Positions 43,320 through 51,685 are shown, numbered from the stretch's first letter. The stretch: DNA of 64,000 nucleotides from Pyrinomonadaceae bacterium (GCA_019694395.1 JAIBCC010000011.1:1-64000); one strand, 5' to 3'. Translations and numbers: made by a program. Notes: generated from the sequence alone by a model not told the origin.

Positions 43320-43351
43320 AAGCCTGTGATGAAAATTTTGCAGGCTTTTTA
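43320..43351 (+). terminator. Terminator after the Arg-rich protein
   Basis: AAGCCTG / CAGGCTT stem (43320-43326, 43341-43347) followed by TTTT. Confidence 0.75.
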
Positions 43352-43362
43352 GTTTTAAAAGA

Positions 43363-43914
43363 TTAAAACTGTAAGGGATTCGGATCGCGGATATAGGCTA
43401 GGATTTCATCTTCTTTATCGTGATTTTCCATCCATTCTTTGAATTTGACGATTTTGGCGTAATCATCTTTACCAAATTTTTCTTCATACATTTTGGTTAG
43501 ATGGGCGCGGGTTTCACCTTTTTTGACCTCTTCCTGCCAATAATCGGTAAAGATCTCGTGTAGGTCTTCATGTAAATTGCGCCGTTTAAGAGTTTCCCAT
43601 TCTCCTTTGTCAAGCCAGATTCCGGCACAATTTCCGCAACGATCGATCAGAAACGGAATATTTTGTCCGACTTTATATTTGACCAGAATCCGCCGACACT
43701 CAGGGCAAAGCCGAGCCAATTCAAATTCGGGAATTGACATCTTGATCTTTTTGGAGGGAATGACAGCCAGGTTTTCACGGGATTTCAGCCAATTATTGTA
43801 ATCTATGCTGGTAAGCCAGCGTCCGCGACAATTTTCGCAAGCCGAAGCCCATAAATTCGGCTCAATTTCGCGTTTTGACAACTCAACATTTCTACAAACA
43901 GGGCAAAACATCAA
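43363..43914 (-). CDS. Double zinc-ribbon (zf-TFIIB-like) protein
   Basis: A 183-residue soluble protein with two TFIIB-type zinc ribbons: CPVC...CENCRGRWL (about 4-35) and CPECRRILVKYKV...DRCGNCAGIWLDKGEWETL (about 70-110), then a helical charged tail. Such proteins bind zinc and probably nucleic acid or a protein partner; the function of this group is unknown. A heptamer repeat (43915-43946) abuts its start. Confidence 0.8.
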   Translation of the reverse strand: MMFCPVCRNVELSKREIEPNLWASACENCRGRWLTSIDYNNWLKSRENLAVIPSKKIKMSIPEFELARLCPECRRILVKYKVGQNIPFLIDRCGNCAGIWLDKGEWETLKRRNLHEDLHEIFTDYWQEEVKKGETRAHLTKMYEEKFGKDDYAKIVKFKEWMENHDKEDEILAYIRDPNPLQF

Positions 43915-43946
43915 GTAAAAGGTAAAAGGTAATGGTTAAAAAGTAA
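43915..43946. repeat. Degenerate heptamer tract
   Basis: Units AGTAAAA, GGTAAAA, GGTAATG, GTTAAAA, AGTAAAG repeat in tandem across the gap between the DinB-like and zinc-ribbon genes. Confidence 0.55.
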
Positions 43947-43955
43947 AGAAAATTT

Positions 43956-44543
43956 TTATTGTTTTTCGCCGAATTCCTGCACCAATTCAATTTGTTTTCT
44001 TTTGTCACCTTTATTTTCGTTCATAAAATTATTGAACTGCGCCGATTTATTTTTCGGAACACTCAAAGTTTTCCATTCGGTCGAGCGAAAATGTTTGGCT
44101 AAAAAAGTAATTTGTCCAACGTGATAGGCGTAATGCGTGAGCTGACGATTGATTGCTTCGCAAATCGTGTGTGATTGACTGCGAATCGTGATCGTTTTTT
44201 CAAAATCTTTCGGTTTTAACGGCTCAAGATTATCAAAAAGGATTTGCCAGCCTACTTCCCAAAACTGCATCAGACTTTCCCGTGTATCATTTTCGCTGAC
44301 AAATTCGCTGTCACGATTGCGAAAATCTTTTTCTCCGTCCGAAGTCAAAAAATCTGTCCAGCGCGATTTCAAATTTCCGGCGATATGTTTGACGATAATT
44401 GCAATCGAATTTGATTCTTCGTCAATCAAGCGGAAAAATTCTTCATCTGAAATTTGCGCCATTGCTTTTTCGGCAAGTTTTTTGTAATTGCGAAATGATG
44501 AAATGGCATCGGATAGGTAGTTATTGATGATTTGATTTTTCAT
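43956..44543 (-). CDS. DinB-fold DUF1572 protein
   Basis: A 195-residue protein of the DinB/YfiT four-helix superfamily. Potential metal ligands are spread as VKHIAGNLKSRW (about 50) and QLTHYAYHVGQITFLAKHF (about 145-160; two His), matching DUF1572. These are presumed metal-dependent thiol transferases. I set the start at ATG 44543; the open frame to 44606 is encoded by tandem repeats. Confidence 0.8.
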   Translation of the reverse strand: MKNQIINNYLSDAISSFRNYKKLAEKAMAQISDEEFFRLIDEESNSIAIIVKHIAGNLKSRWTDFLTSDGEKDFRNRDSEFVSENDTRESLMQFWEVGWQILFDNLEPLKPKDFEKTITIRSQSHTICEAINRQLTHYAYHVGQITFLAKHFRSTEWKTLSVPKNKSAQFNNFMNENKGDKRKQIELVQEFGEKQ

Positions 44544-44544
44544 A

Positions 44545-44579
44545 ATTTTGACCTTTGATTTTTGACCTTTGACCTTTGA
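44545..44579. repeat. Five tandem CCTTTGA-type heptamers
   Basis: ATTTTGA, CCTTTGA, TTTTTGA, CCTTTGA, CCTTTGA in a row fill the 37-base gap between the DinB-like start and the SulP stop. No inverted partner is present, so this copy is a half-element. Confidence 0.75.
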
Positions 44580-44580
44580 C

Positions 44581-46260
44581 TTACTTACCAAATCTAGAAT
44601 TTTCAATCAAATAATTATCGGCAATTTCCAATGCCTTATAAATATCTTTGGCAAAATTTTCTTTGCCGACGGATTCGATAAAACCGCTTTTTTTCATTAC
44701 TTTGAAGACATTCGGCGCAACGGCGGAGAATATCAAAACACAGCCGTTGTCTTTGGTTTCCCTAATCAATTCTTCCAAAATATGAATCCCGCTGGCATCA
44801 ATCGTCAGGACATTTCGCATCCGCAAAATCAGCACTCGCGGTTTATCCGTTACGATGCGGATTGAATCTTTAAATTGGCTGACCGCGCCGAAAAAGAGCG
44901 AGCCGTAAATCTCAAAAACCTCAATTCCGTTCGGAATATGCAAATCGGAAATATCGTGCAGCTGCGTTTCGTCCTGTTCCTGCAAATTTTCGGTAATCAA
45001 ATCAACGTGCGTTTCATTCGACATTTTTTGCAAAAACAAAAATCCGGCGAGTAAAACTCCGACCTGAATTGCAACTGTTAATTCAATGAAAACAGTAAGC
45101 AAAAATGTAATCAATAAAACCGCAATATCTCCACGCGGACTGCGAAAAAGATGGGCAAATTCACGCCATTCGCTCATATTATAAGCAACAACGATTAAAA
45201 CCGCCGCCAAAGTCGTCATCGGAATCAATGCCGCCCAACGACCAACAAAAAGCAAAACCAAAAGCAGAAAAAGGCAATGAATTATGGCTGAAATCGGAGT
45301 TTTTGCCCCGCTTTTGATATTCGTTGCCGTTCGTGCAATCGCGCCTGTTGCAGGAATTCCGCCGAAAATGACCGAAACTATATTTCCTGCGCCTTGGGCG
45401 ATCAATTCCATGTTTGAACGATGCCGCGTTCCCATCATTCCATCCGCCACAACTGCCGAAAGTAATGATTCCAAAGCACATAGAATTGCAATCGTGAGCG
45501 CGGGCGAAAACATTTGCTGAATCAATTCAAAACTGACAACTGGCAAATGAGGTGTCGGCAAAGAACTTGGCACACCGCCAAAACGAGTCGCAATCGTTTC
45601 AACCGGAAGCTGGAAATATTGAACAATAAAAGTTGCTAAAATTATGGCAATCAATTGTCCGGGAATTTTATGTGTGATCTTTGACCAACCGATAATTACC
45701 AGCAATGAACCAACGCCAACCGCTACCGCATACCAATTGACGGTGGAAATATTTCTTCCGTATTCGATCCATTTGGCAACAAAATCGGCGGGAACTTTTT
45801 CGATTTTCAAGCCTAAAAAATCGCTGACCTGCGAGGAAAAAATTATCAGTGCAATGCCGGAGGTAAATCCGACCGTGACCGGATACGGGATAAATTTGAG
45901 AAATGCGCCCATCCGCATTAATCCCATAATTGCCAGCATAAATCCGGCAATCAGAGTGGCTACGGCTAACCCGTCATAGCCGTATTTTTGGACAATTCCG
46001 TAAACAATGACGATAAATGCGCCGGTTGGTCCGCTGATTTGCGCTCGCGTTCCGCCTAAAATCGCAATCGTCAATCCCGCAAAAATTGCCGTGTAAAGAC
46101 CTTGTTCGGGTTTGACACCCGAAGCAATCGCCAAGGCAATCGCCAACGGAATGGCAACCACGCCAACGGTCAGACCACCCAGCAAATCACCTTGAAATTG
46201 CTTGAGCGTGTAACCTTCGCGCAAAATCGTGAGGAGTTTTGGCTCCAATTTTCGATACAT
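44581..46260 (-). CDS. SulP family anion transporter with STAS domain
   Basis: A 559-residue membrane transporter. The N-terminal block LKQFQGDLLGGLTVGVVAIPLAIALAIASGVKPEQGLYTAIFAG is the SulP signature. About 12-14 helices follow to about residue 425, and the C-terminal STAS domain (about 440-550) has VLILRMRNVLTIDASGIHILEEL. Family members move sulfate, bicarbonate or other anions. ATG 46260 begins the conserved part; the upstream open frame overlaps the neighbour's repeat-derived tail. A gamma carbonic anhydrase is encoded 3 kb away, so bicarbonate is possible. Confidence 0.9.
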   Translation of the reverse strand: MYRKLEPKLLTILREGYTLKQFQGDLLGGLTVGVVAIPLAIALAIASGVKPEQGLYTAIFAGLTIAILGGTRAQISGPTGAFIVIVYGIVQKYGYDGLAVATLIAGFMLAIMGLMRMGAFLKFIPYPVTVGFTSGIALIIFSSQVSDFLGLKIEKVPADFVAKWIEYGRNISTVNWYAVAVGVGSLLVIIGWSKITHKIPGQLIAIILATFIVQYFQLPVETIATRFGGVPSSLPTPHLPVVSFELIQQMFSPALTIAILCALESLLSAVVADGMMGTRHRSNMELIAQGAGNIVSVIFGGIPATGAIARTATNIKSGAKTPISAIIHCLFLLLVLLFVGRWAALIPMTTLAAVLIVVAYNMSEWREFAHLFRSPRGDIAVLLITFLLTVFIELTVAIQVGVLLAGFLFLQKMSNETHVDLITENLQEQDETQLHDISDLHIPNGIEVFEIYGSLFFGAVSQFKDSIRIVTDKPRVLILRMRNVLTIDASGIHILEELIRETKDNGCVLIFSAVAPNVFKVMKKSGFIESVGKENFAKDIYKALEIADNYLIENSRFGK

Positions 46261-46312
46261 AAATTTTTCAATGACCTTTGCTTTTCCACGCCATAAATGA
46301 GCGTAGCTAAAA

Positions 46313-46340
46313 TTTTTACTTTTTACTTTTTGCCTTTTTC
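46313..46340. repeat. TTTTTAC/TTTTTGC heptamer tract
   Basis: Tandem TTTTTAC, TTTTTAC, TTTTTGC, CTTTTTC units overlap the 3' end of the phosphatase gene and encode its lysine-rich last residues (KEKGKK). Confidence 0.6.
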
Positions 46341-46868
46341 TTTTTGCAGTTTGTCGTAATAGTCGTTGATGTAATCTTTCATCCAAAATTGCCACCAGCC
46401 GATGCCGTATTTCTTCGCTTCCTCGTTGGCTTGTTTATTGTCCCAGCCTTCAATCTTCATCCGGTAAACGGCAGTTACAGTTCCAGTGCGATCTGCGCCT
46501 CGTTTGCAGTGGATAAAAACGGGTTGATTTTCGGGATTTTGGATAATTTTTAGGATCTCTTCAATGTCTTTGTCCTTTGGTTTGAACCAATTACTAAGAT
46601 GCGGATTGAAAAATTTCATCCCGTTTTCTTCGGCTAATTCCTTTTCCCGCTGCATTTTATCATCGGAATCGCGGAAATTGACTACGGTTTTGATGCCCAT
46701 TTTAGCCAACTCTTTGATACCATCCGAAGTCGGTTGTCCACCGCGATAAAGTTTATCATTCACTTTGGCAAAATTCGGTAAATCTTCTTTTTTTGATTCG
46801 GCTTTTCTTGGCATAAAACCAACTAAAAACAATAAAACTAACAGGGTAATCGAGATTGTTTTCATCAC
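46323..46868 (-). CDS. Exported protein tyrosine/dual-specificity phosphatase
   Basis: A 181-residue protein with a signal sequence (MMKTISITLLVLLFLVGFMPRKAES) and the cysteine-phosphatase P-loop VFIHCKRGADRTG (C-x5-R, Cys about 124). The LYRGGQPTSDGIKELAKMGIKTVVNFRD start is typical of the DUF442/DSP-type tyrosine phosphatases. It may act on envelope phosphoproteins or polyphosphoinositides. Its start overlaps the cupin stop by four bases, indicating one operon. Confidence 0.85.
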   Translation of the reverse strand: MMKTISITLLVLLFLVGFMPRKAESKKEDLPNFAKVNDKLYRGGQPTSDGIKELAKMGIKTVVNFRDSDDKMQREKELAEENGMKFFNPHLSNWFKPKDKDIEEILKIIQNPENQPVFIHCKRGADRTGTVTAVYRMKIEGWDNKQANEEAKKYGIGWWQFWMKDYINDYYDKLQKEKGKK

Positions 46869-47815
46869 TTTGGCAGATTGACTCGGATTAACTCAAGTCC
46901 TTCTTGGGCTTCAATTAAGTATCGCCTTTCTTTCGGCAAAACAAAACTGCAACACGTATTTAATTCGTAATTATTTTCGTTATCTGCAAGGCGTAAATTG
47001 CCTTTTTTGACAAAATAGAACAAAAAATCGTCCGAATGTTGGATGTTAAAAGTTGTGTCTGCGATAGCCCGCAGCGTGTGAACATTCGCCAAACCGTTAG
47101 TTGCCGTAAAAATTCCCGTGTCGCATTCGGTAAAATCTCCATTGGTTGTCCAAACTACTTTTTCGGCAATGTGATGCACAAATTTTTGACCATTAAAAAT
47201 TCTGTCAGGTGCAAAATTTTCGGTAGGCAAACCAAATTCGTGTTCGGCAAAAGTCGGATGAATCGCAGGACAACCGATTTCCAGAACTTCAAACGCATCG
47301 GAACATTCCAAAACCCGATGCCGAATTTCGGGCGGCTGCAAAACACAATCTCCCGCATTCATCAAAAATGGTGCGCCCTGATCTTCGTAAACTAATGTTG
47401 CCCAACCGTTCAGGCAATAAATCATCTGAAAACGAACTTTGTGATAATGAACATAATCGGGAACTTTTCCGCCTGTCGGAATGCGAATATGCGAAGCAAT
47501 AAATCGTCCACCAAAACGACTCGGAATCAAATCTCGATACTGCATCCCCGCGCGTCCAGTGTGCCAATCACCTTCGTTTTTGGTCAGAACAAATTCATTC
47601 GTGCTAGCAGGAATTTCGATTGGAATTTCGTTAAAGAATGCGATTTCCGCAGATTCCTGCAACTGCAAAGTTTTTCCATAACCCGAAATTATCGCAGTTT
47701 TCGGCGCATCAGCCGGAAAAATCACATCTAAACGAAAGCCGAGTTCCTTGATAAAAAACTCAAGCGTTTCATTGAGATTCTGGCAATTGATGATAATTTG
47801 ATTTTGTTTATCCAC
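46865..47815 (-). CDS. Fused VOC-like and cupin domain protein
   Basis: A 316-residue soluble protein. Residues 1-70 resemble one VOC/glyoxalase module (IINCQNLNETLEFFIKELGFRLDVIF). A first cupin follows (about 105-190, VHYHKVRFQMIYCLNGWATLVYEDQG...MNAGDCVLQPPEIRHRVLE) and a second at about 235-316. The only usable start is GTG 47815, which lies in the CTTCGTGGAT end of a repeat, so the repeat seems to supply the start codon. Enzymatic role unknown; cupins often bind a metal through His clusters such as HYH. Confidence 0.75.
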   Translation of the reverse strand: MDKQNQIIINCQNLNETLEFFIKELGFRLDVIFPADAPKTAIISGYGKTLQLQESAEIAFFNEIPIEIPASTNEFVLTKNEGDWHTGRAGMQYRDLIPSRFGGRFIASHIRIPTGGKVPDYVHYHKVRFQMIYCLNGWATLVYEDQGAPFLMNAGDCVLQPPEIRHRVLECSDAFEVLEIGCPAIHPTFAEHEFGLPTENFAPDRIFNGQKFVHHIAEKVVWTTNGDFTECDTGIFTATNGLANVHTLRAIADTTFNIQHSDDFLFYFVKKGNLRLADNENNYELNTCCSFVLPKERRYLIEAQEGLELIRVNLPK

Positions 47816-47883
47816 GAAGTTTCACGAAGCAAACACGAAGTTCTTTTATTTTTGCCTTTTTACTTTTTACTTTTTACTTTTTC
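47810..47883. repeat. CACGAAG half-element plus TTTTTAC heptamers
   Basis: ATCCACGAAG, TTTCACGAAG, CAAACACGAAG units (47810-47840) match the left arm of the element at 50091-50122, but the inverted right arm is missing. They are followed by four TTTTTAC-type units (47856-47883), which encode the C-terminal lysines of hisS. Confidence 0.7.
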
Positions 47884-49344
47884 TCCAACAGATTGTCTAT
47901 CAACAATTTCCTGTTCGCCAGTCACCATATTTTTGACGGCAACTTTGTTTTCAGCTAATTCGTTTTCGCCTAAAATGCAGACGAAAGGAACATTGATTTG
48001 TCCGGCATATTTGAATTGTTTGCCGAGTTTATCGGCTTCGGGATAGACAAGAACCCGTAAATCTTGGGAACGCAATTCGTTGGCAAGTTTGAGCGATTCA
48101 GCAATAGATTCTTCGTTCCAAATTGTGACCATCACATCAGCCGAATTTGTTTGCAATTCGGGTGGAAACATTCCGCGTTCTTCCATTACAACCAGAATTC
48201 TTTCAAGTCCGAGCGAGAATCCGCAAGCAGGAATTTGTTCTTTGCCGAACATTCCGATTAATCCGTCGTAACGTCCGCCGCCGCCGAGACTTCCAGCTAA
48301 ATCGGGAACTTGAATTTCAAAAATTGCGCCAGTGTAGTAAGAAAGTCCGCGAGCAAGGCTTAAATTAAAAAACACACGATTCCTTTCAAGAATTTTTTTG
48401 GTAATCTTAAGGATTTTTCTTAAATCTTCAATTGCATTTTTCCCTAAATTATCTCCAGTGATAAAAGCCAATACCCTTTCTGTGACTAAATCATTTGTTT
48501 TAGGTGAGTTAACAACAATCTCATCAATAGTTTTTACTTCATCTGCATTTTTTGATACTTCAACCGCTTTTTTTGCCGCCTCAAATAGTTCTGTATCCGC
48601 TTTTAGTCGCTCAGCTTTTAGTTTATATGTATCTAAAAGAAAATTAACTAATCGTAAAATATTTTCAATAGGAATATCTCTTTTATTAAGTTCTTCAACT
48701 ACACCATCCATTCCAATTTTATCCGTTTTGTCTATGGCAACTAAAGTTTCAATGTGTAAATCTTTAGGAATTCCTGAAGCATTTAGTATTGAGGTTAGAA
48801 TTTGGCGATGATTAACATGAATCAAAAAATCATCAAACCCCAATCTCTCCAAAATTTCGCTGACCGCCGAAATTAATTCCGCCTCGACAACCATCGAACT
48901 TGAGCCGATTGCGTCAACGTCGCATTGATAAAATTCACGGAATCTTCCGCGTGCGGGACGATCTGCCCGCCAGACGGGTTGGATTTGGTAACGTTTGAAA
49001 AATTTCGGTAATTTATCCTTGTAATTTGCAACAACTCTTGCCAATGGAACAGTTAGATCATAACGAAGCGCAAGGTCGGACAATTCATTTTCACTTTTGA
49101 TTGAGCCTTCTGCTAATTTTTTCTGAATCTTTTCGCCGCGTTCAAGGATTTTGAAGATCAACTGATTCCCTTCTTCGCCGTATTTGCCCATCAGTGTTTC
49201 GAGGTTTTCGACGGATGGAGTTTCCAACGGTTCAAAGCCGTATTTTTGATAGACGGACTTTATAATGCCAATGACATATTCGCGTTTGCGAACGTCTGAA
49301 GGTAAAAAATCGCGCATTCCCCGCGCCGGATTTGTGTTTGCCAT
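47860..49344 (-). CDS. hisS: Histidyl-tRNA synthetase
   Basis: A 494-residue class II synthetase charging tRNA-His. Class II motif 1/2 regions (ARGMRDFLPSDVRKREYV, FYQCDVDAIGSSSMVVEAELI), the His-specific LARGLSYYTGAIFEI and motif 3 GGGGRYDGLIG...CGFSLGLERIL are present, with the anticodon-binding domain at about 400-485. ATG 49344 is used. The last residues (VKSKK) come from a heptamer repeat. A leader peptide with His codons and an intrinsic terminator lie upstream, pointing to attenuation by charged tRNA-His. Confidence 0.97.
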   Translation of the reverse strand: MANTNPARGMRDFLPSDVRKREYVIGIIKSVYQKYGFEPLETPSVENLETLMGKYGEEGNQLIFKILERGEKIQKKLAEGSIKSENELSDLALRYDLTVPLARVVANYKDKLPKFFKRYQIQPVWRADRPARGRFREFYQCDVDAIGSSSMVVEAELISAVSEILERLGFDDFLIHVNHRQILTSILNASGIPKDLHIETLVAIDKTDKIGMDGVVEELNKRDIPIENILRLVNFLLDTYKLKAERLKADTELFEAAKKAVEVSKNADEVKTIDEIVVNSPKTNDLVTERVLAFITGDNLGKNAIEDLRKILKITKKILERNRVFFNLSLARGLSYYTGAIFEIQVPDLAGSLGGGGRYDGLIGMFGKEQIPACGFSLGLERILVVMEERGMFPPELQTNSADVMVTIWNEESIAESLKLANELRSQDLRVLVYPEADKLGKQFKYAGQINVPFVCILGENELAENKVAVKNMVTGEQEIVDRQSVGEKVKSKK

Positions 49345-49376
49345 AACTTTATCTTTAATTTTGGTAAATTTCTTCC

Positions 49377-49412
49377 ATAAAAACAAAAAGAACTTGAAAG
49401 ATTTCCAAGTTC
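49377..49412 (-). terminator. Attenuator terminator in the hisS leader
   Basis: On the minus strand GAACTTG (49412-49406) pairs with CAAGTTC (49396-49390) and is followed directly by TTTTTGTTTTT (to 49379). It lies 32 bases before the hisS ATG and downstream of the His leader peptide. The 5' arm overlaps a competing pairing (GCGTGAA, 49416-49410, with TTCACGC, 49464-49458). Confidence 0.85.
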
Positions 49413-49450
49413 ACGCTGCTAACTATTTGATGTAATTTTATAAAAACAAA

Positions 49451-49476
49451 TTAATCGGCGTGAATATTCAGCCGAT
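49451..49476 (-). promoter_or_regulatory. Pause/anti-antiterminator hairpin over the His codons
   Basis: ATCGGC (49476-49471) pairs with GCCGAT (49459-49454) with an 11-base loop. It shares bases with the antiterminator strand TTCACGC (49464-49458), so the two folds exclude each other. A ribosome stalled on the CAT codons would cover the left arm and free the antiterminator. Confidence 0.7.
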
Positions 49477-49513
49477 GATGATGAACAGATTTTGTTTTTA
49501 AGATATTCAACAT
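49451..49513 (-). CDS. HisS leader peptide with a His-His-His run
   Basis: The 20-residue ORF reads MLNILKTKSVHHHRLNIHAD and stops at 49451, about 107 bases before hisS. Four of 20 residues are His, three in a row (codons 49483-49475). The run overlaps the left arm of hairpin 1:2 (ATCGGC 49476-49471 with GCCGAT 49459-49454). There is no clear Shine-Dalgarno sequence; the predicted start site lies only about 5 bases upstream, so it may be leaderless. Its role is inferred as sensing His-tRNA supply. Confidence 0.8.
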   Translation of the reverse strand: MLNILKTKSVHHHRLNIHAD

Positions 49514-49524
49514 AACTCGTTAAT

Positions 49525-49554
49525 ATAATAAACATAAGCGAATAATTATTGCAA
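49525..49554 (-). promoter_or_regulatory. Promoter of the hisS leader
   Basis: On the minus strand TTGCAA (49554-49549), an 18-base spacer and TATTAT (49530-49525). Transcription would begin near 49518, five bases before the leader-peptide ATG. Confidence 0.55.
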
Positions 49555-49568
49555 TATTTCTTTTGAAT

Positions 49569-50084
49569 TCAACTTTCGCCTTTATAAATTTCCGATAATT
49601 TGACGTAATTGCGCCAAAATTTTTGGATATTTTCAACTTCTTCATCAGTTAATTCTCTTTTAACTTTGGCTGGGCTTCCTAACACAAAAGACCTTTCGGG
49701 AATCTGCGTATTCGGTGTAACTAATGAACCTGCTGCAATTAGCGAGTTTTTGCCAATTCGCGCACCGTCTAAAATTGTTGCGCCGATGCCAATCAAACTT
49801 CCCTTTTCGATGTAGCAACCGTGAATCGTTGCCGAATGTCCGACTGTCACTTCTTCTTCGATAATGGTCGCGTAATCTGCTTGGCGCGAAACGTGGATGA
49901 TTGTGCCGTCCTGAATGTTTGAATTTGCACCGATTCGGATAAAATTAACATCGCCCCGAAGCACACAATTATACCAAATACTGGCATTTTCAGCGATTTC
50001 AACATCACCAATAATAACCGCATTTTCTGCAATAAAAGCGGTTTCGTGAATTATTGGAGTTTTGTTTAGAAACGACTTTATCAT
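49569..50084 (-). CDS. Gamma-class carbonic anhydrase-like hexapeptide protein
   Basis: A 171-residue left-handed beta-helix protein with hexapeptide repeats (VIIGDVEIAENASIWYNCVLRGDVNFIRIGANSNIQDGTIIHV). Metal ligands of gamma carbonic anhydrases are suggested by IIHVSRQ (His), VTVGHSATIHGCYIE (two His). Start at ATG 50084; a GTG four codons upstream belongs to the adjacent repeat. It probably interconverts CO2 and bicarbonate, or acts as an acyltransferase-like scaffold; the first is favoured. Confidence 0.88.
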   Translation of the reverse strand: MIKSFLNKTPIIHETAFIAENAVIIGDVEIAENASIWYNCVLRGDVNFIRIGANSNIQDGTIIHVSRQADYATIIEEEVTVGHSATIHGCYIEKGSLIGIGATILDGARIGKNSLIAAGSLVTPNTQIPERSFVLGSPAKVKRELTDEEVENIQKFWRNYVKLSEIYKGES

Positions 50085-50090
50085 ATTGTT

Positions 50091-50212
50091 ATCCACGAAG
50101 TTTCACGAAGTTGACACGAAGATTCTTCCAAATTTTTGCCTTTTACTTTTTACTTTTGCCTTTCTGTGGAGCAGGCTTTTCCTTCGTGTTTTCTTCGTGC
50201 CGCTTCGTGGAT
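50091..50212. repeat. 122-base element with CACGAAG-type inverted arms
   Basis: Left arm 50091-50122 (ATCCACGAAG, TTTCACGAAG, TTGACACGAAG) and right arm 50181-50212 are inverted copies. The middle holds TTTTACT-type heptamers. It occupies the gap between the amidohydrolase and carbonic anhydrase genes. A left-arm copy recurs at 47810-47840. Confidence 0.82.
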
Positions 50213-50218
50213 GAATCC

Positions 50219-51532
50219 CTATTGTTTATAAACCACGCCGTTTTTCATTACAAAAACAGCATTTTCCATTGTCTTGATATTTTCGAGTGGATTTCCTTGC
50301 ACCGCAACAATGTCGGCATATTTTCCGACGGTTAGTGAGCCGAGATTTTTGTCAATTCCAAGCAGTTTTGCTCCGTTCATAGTGCCCGCAACAATCGCAT
50401 CAATCGGACGCATTCCGCCCCATTCGACCATCAGCGTAAATTCGTGACCGTTTAAACCGTGCGGATAAACTCCCGAATCCGTGCCGAGGGCGATTTTTAC
50501 TTTGTTGGCAATCGCAATTTTAATCGCGTGACGCATCGCGGCAGCAGCGGCGAGAGCTTTTTCTCCACGCAACCCTTTTAGAACGCCACTTTTGGCTAAT
50601 TTTTCAACGGTTTCGCCCGCCAAAAGTGTCGGCACCAGATAAGTTCCTTTTTCCGCCATCATTTTCGCGCCTTCTTCATCCAAAAATGAGCCGTGTTCGA
50701 TGGAAGCAACTCCTGCGCGAACAGCAATTTTAATTCCTTCCGTTCCGTGGGCGTGGGCGGCAACTTTGCGCTCTAATTTGGTCGCTTCGTCAACCATTGC
50801 TTTGAGTTCTTCGTAAGTATATTGGGTTGCGCCAACCGCATCGCCTTCGGACAAAACTCCGCCTGTTGCACAGGTTTTGATAACATCTGCACCGTATTTG
50901 ACTTGATAACGAACGGCAGCGCGGACCTGATCAACGCCGTCGGCAATTCCTGTTTTGTAATCTCCGTCAGCTACACCGGGTTTGTAACCGTTTTCGTCGC
51001 AATGTCCGCCCGTAATGCCCAAAGAATGTCCCGCTGTCAACATTCTTGGTCCAATTACCCAACCATCATTGATGGCTTTTCGCAATGCTAAATCGTCAAA
51101 ATTTGGTGCACCGACATTGCGAACCGTCGTAAATCCTGCCATCAAAGTTTTTTCGGCGTGAACAACTCCGAGAATTGCGGCAAAAGAGTCATAATCACGA
51201 AAAAGTGCATTGTTGCCTTCGGGATCGCCCAACACCCGCATAATCAAATGCGTATGAGCATCAATAAAACCGGGTAAAAGTGTCGTATTTCCTAAATCAA
51301 TTACTTTTGCGCCAGCAGGGATTTGAACATTTGCGCCAATCGCCGTTATTTTGTCATCCGTGATGATAATGACCCCGTTTTTGATCGGTTCTGCGCCTGT
51401 TCCGTCAATAATGTTTGCCGCTTTGATGGCAACTACTCCTTTTCCGCGTTTTTCGCCCGTTGCACCGATCTGGGCATTGATTTGAAAGACAAATAACAGA
51501 ATTGCAATTATAAAAATTGAAATCTTCGACAT
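50219..51532 (-). CDS. Exported metal-dependent amidohydrolase
   Basis: A 437-residue imidazolonepropionase-like amidohydrolase with a signal peptide (MSKISIFIIAILLFVFQINAQ). Metal ligands are in GFIDAHTHL (about 88-96), the likely carboxylated Lys region VIKTCATGG (about 208), AAHAHGTEG (about 248), SIEHGSF (about 269) and LGTDSGVYP (about 347). Secreted members include prolidase-like and cyclic dipeptide hydrolases. It probably acts on peptides or amino acids outside the cytoplasm; the exact substrate is unknown. Confidence 0.87.
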   Translation of the reverse strand: MSKISIFIIAILLFVFQINAQIGATGEKRGKGVVAIKAANIIDGTGAEPIKNGVIIITDDKITAIGANVQIPAGAKVIDLGNTTLLPGFIDAHTHLIMRVLGDPEGNNALFRDYDSFAAILGVVHAEKTLMAGFTTVRNVGAPNFDDLALRKAINDGWVIGPRMLTAGHSLGITGGHCDENGYKPGVADGDYKTGIADGVDQVRAAVRYQVKYGADVIKTCATGGVLSEGDAVGATQYTYEELKAMVDEATKLERKVAAHAHGTEGIKIAVRAGVASIEHGSFLDEEGAKMMAEKGTYLVPTLLAGETVEKLAKSGVLKGLRGEKALAAAAAMRHAIKIAIANKVKIALGTDSGVYPHGLNGHEFTLMVEWGGMRPIDAIVAGTMNGAKLLGIDKNLGSLTVGKYADIVAVQGNPLENIKTMENAVFVMKNGVVYKQ

Positions 51533-51685
51533 TTTAACCTCGTTTTTGTTTTTAGATTTTTGAAAGCACTTTGGCGATTATAAGCGTGTGAAAGCAACAA
51601 AGTCTAGGACTTCGGTCAAATCGGATAAACTGCCCTAAGTCTTTTCTCAAAACTGAATTTTCGTGACTGAAACGCCGTTGTTTGC

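Noticed and set aside
44545..44579. CRISPR-like tandem repeat
   Set aside because: Units are 7 bases with no spacers and no cas genes nearby; it belongs to the dispersed heptamer tracts.
44544..44606. 21-residue extension of the DinB-like protein
   Set aside because: The extension is translated repeat sequence (SKVKGQKSKVK); the family start is at ATG 44543.
49345..49568. T-box riboswitch upstream of hisS
   Set aside because: No T-box bulge sequence or specifier-loop structure is seen; the His-codon peptide with competing hairpins explains the region better.
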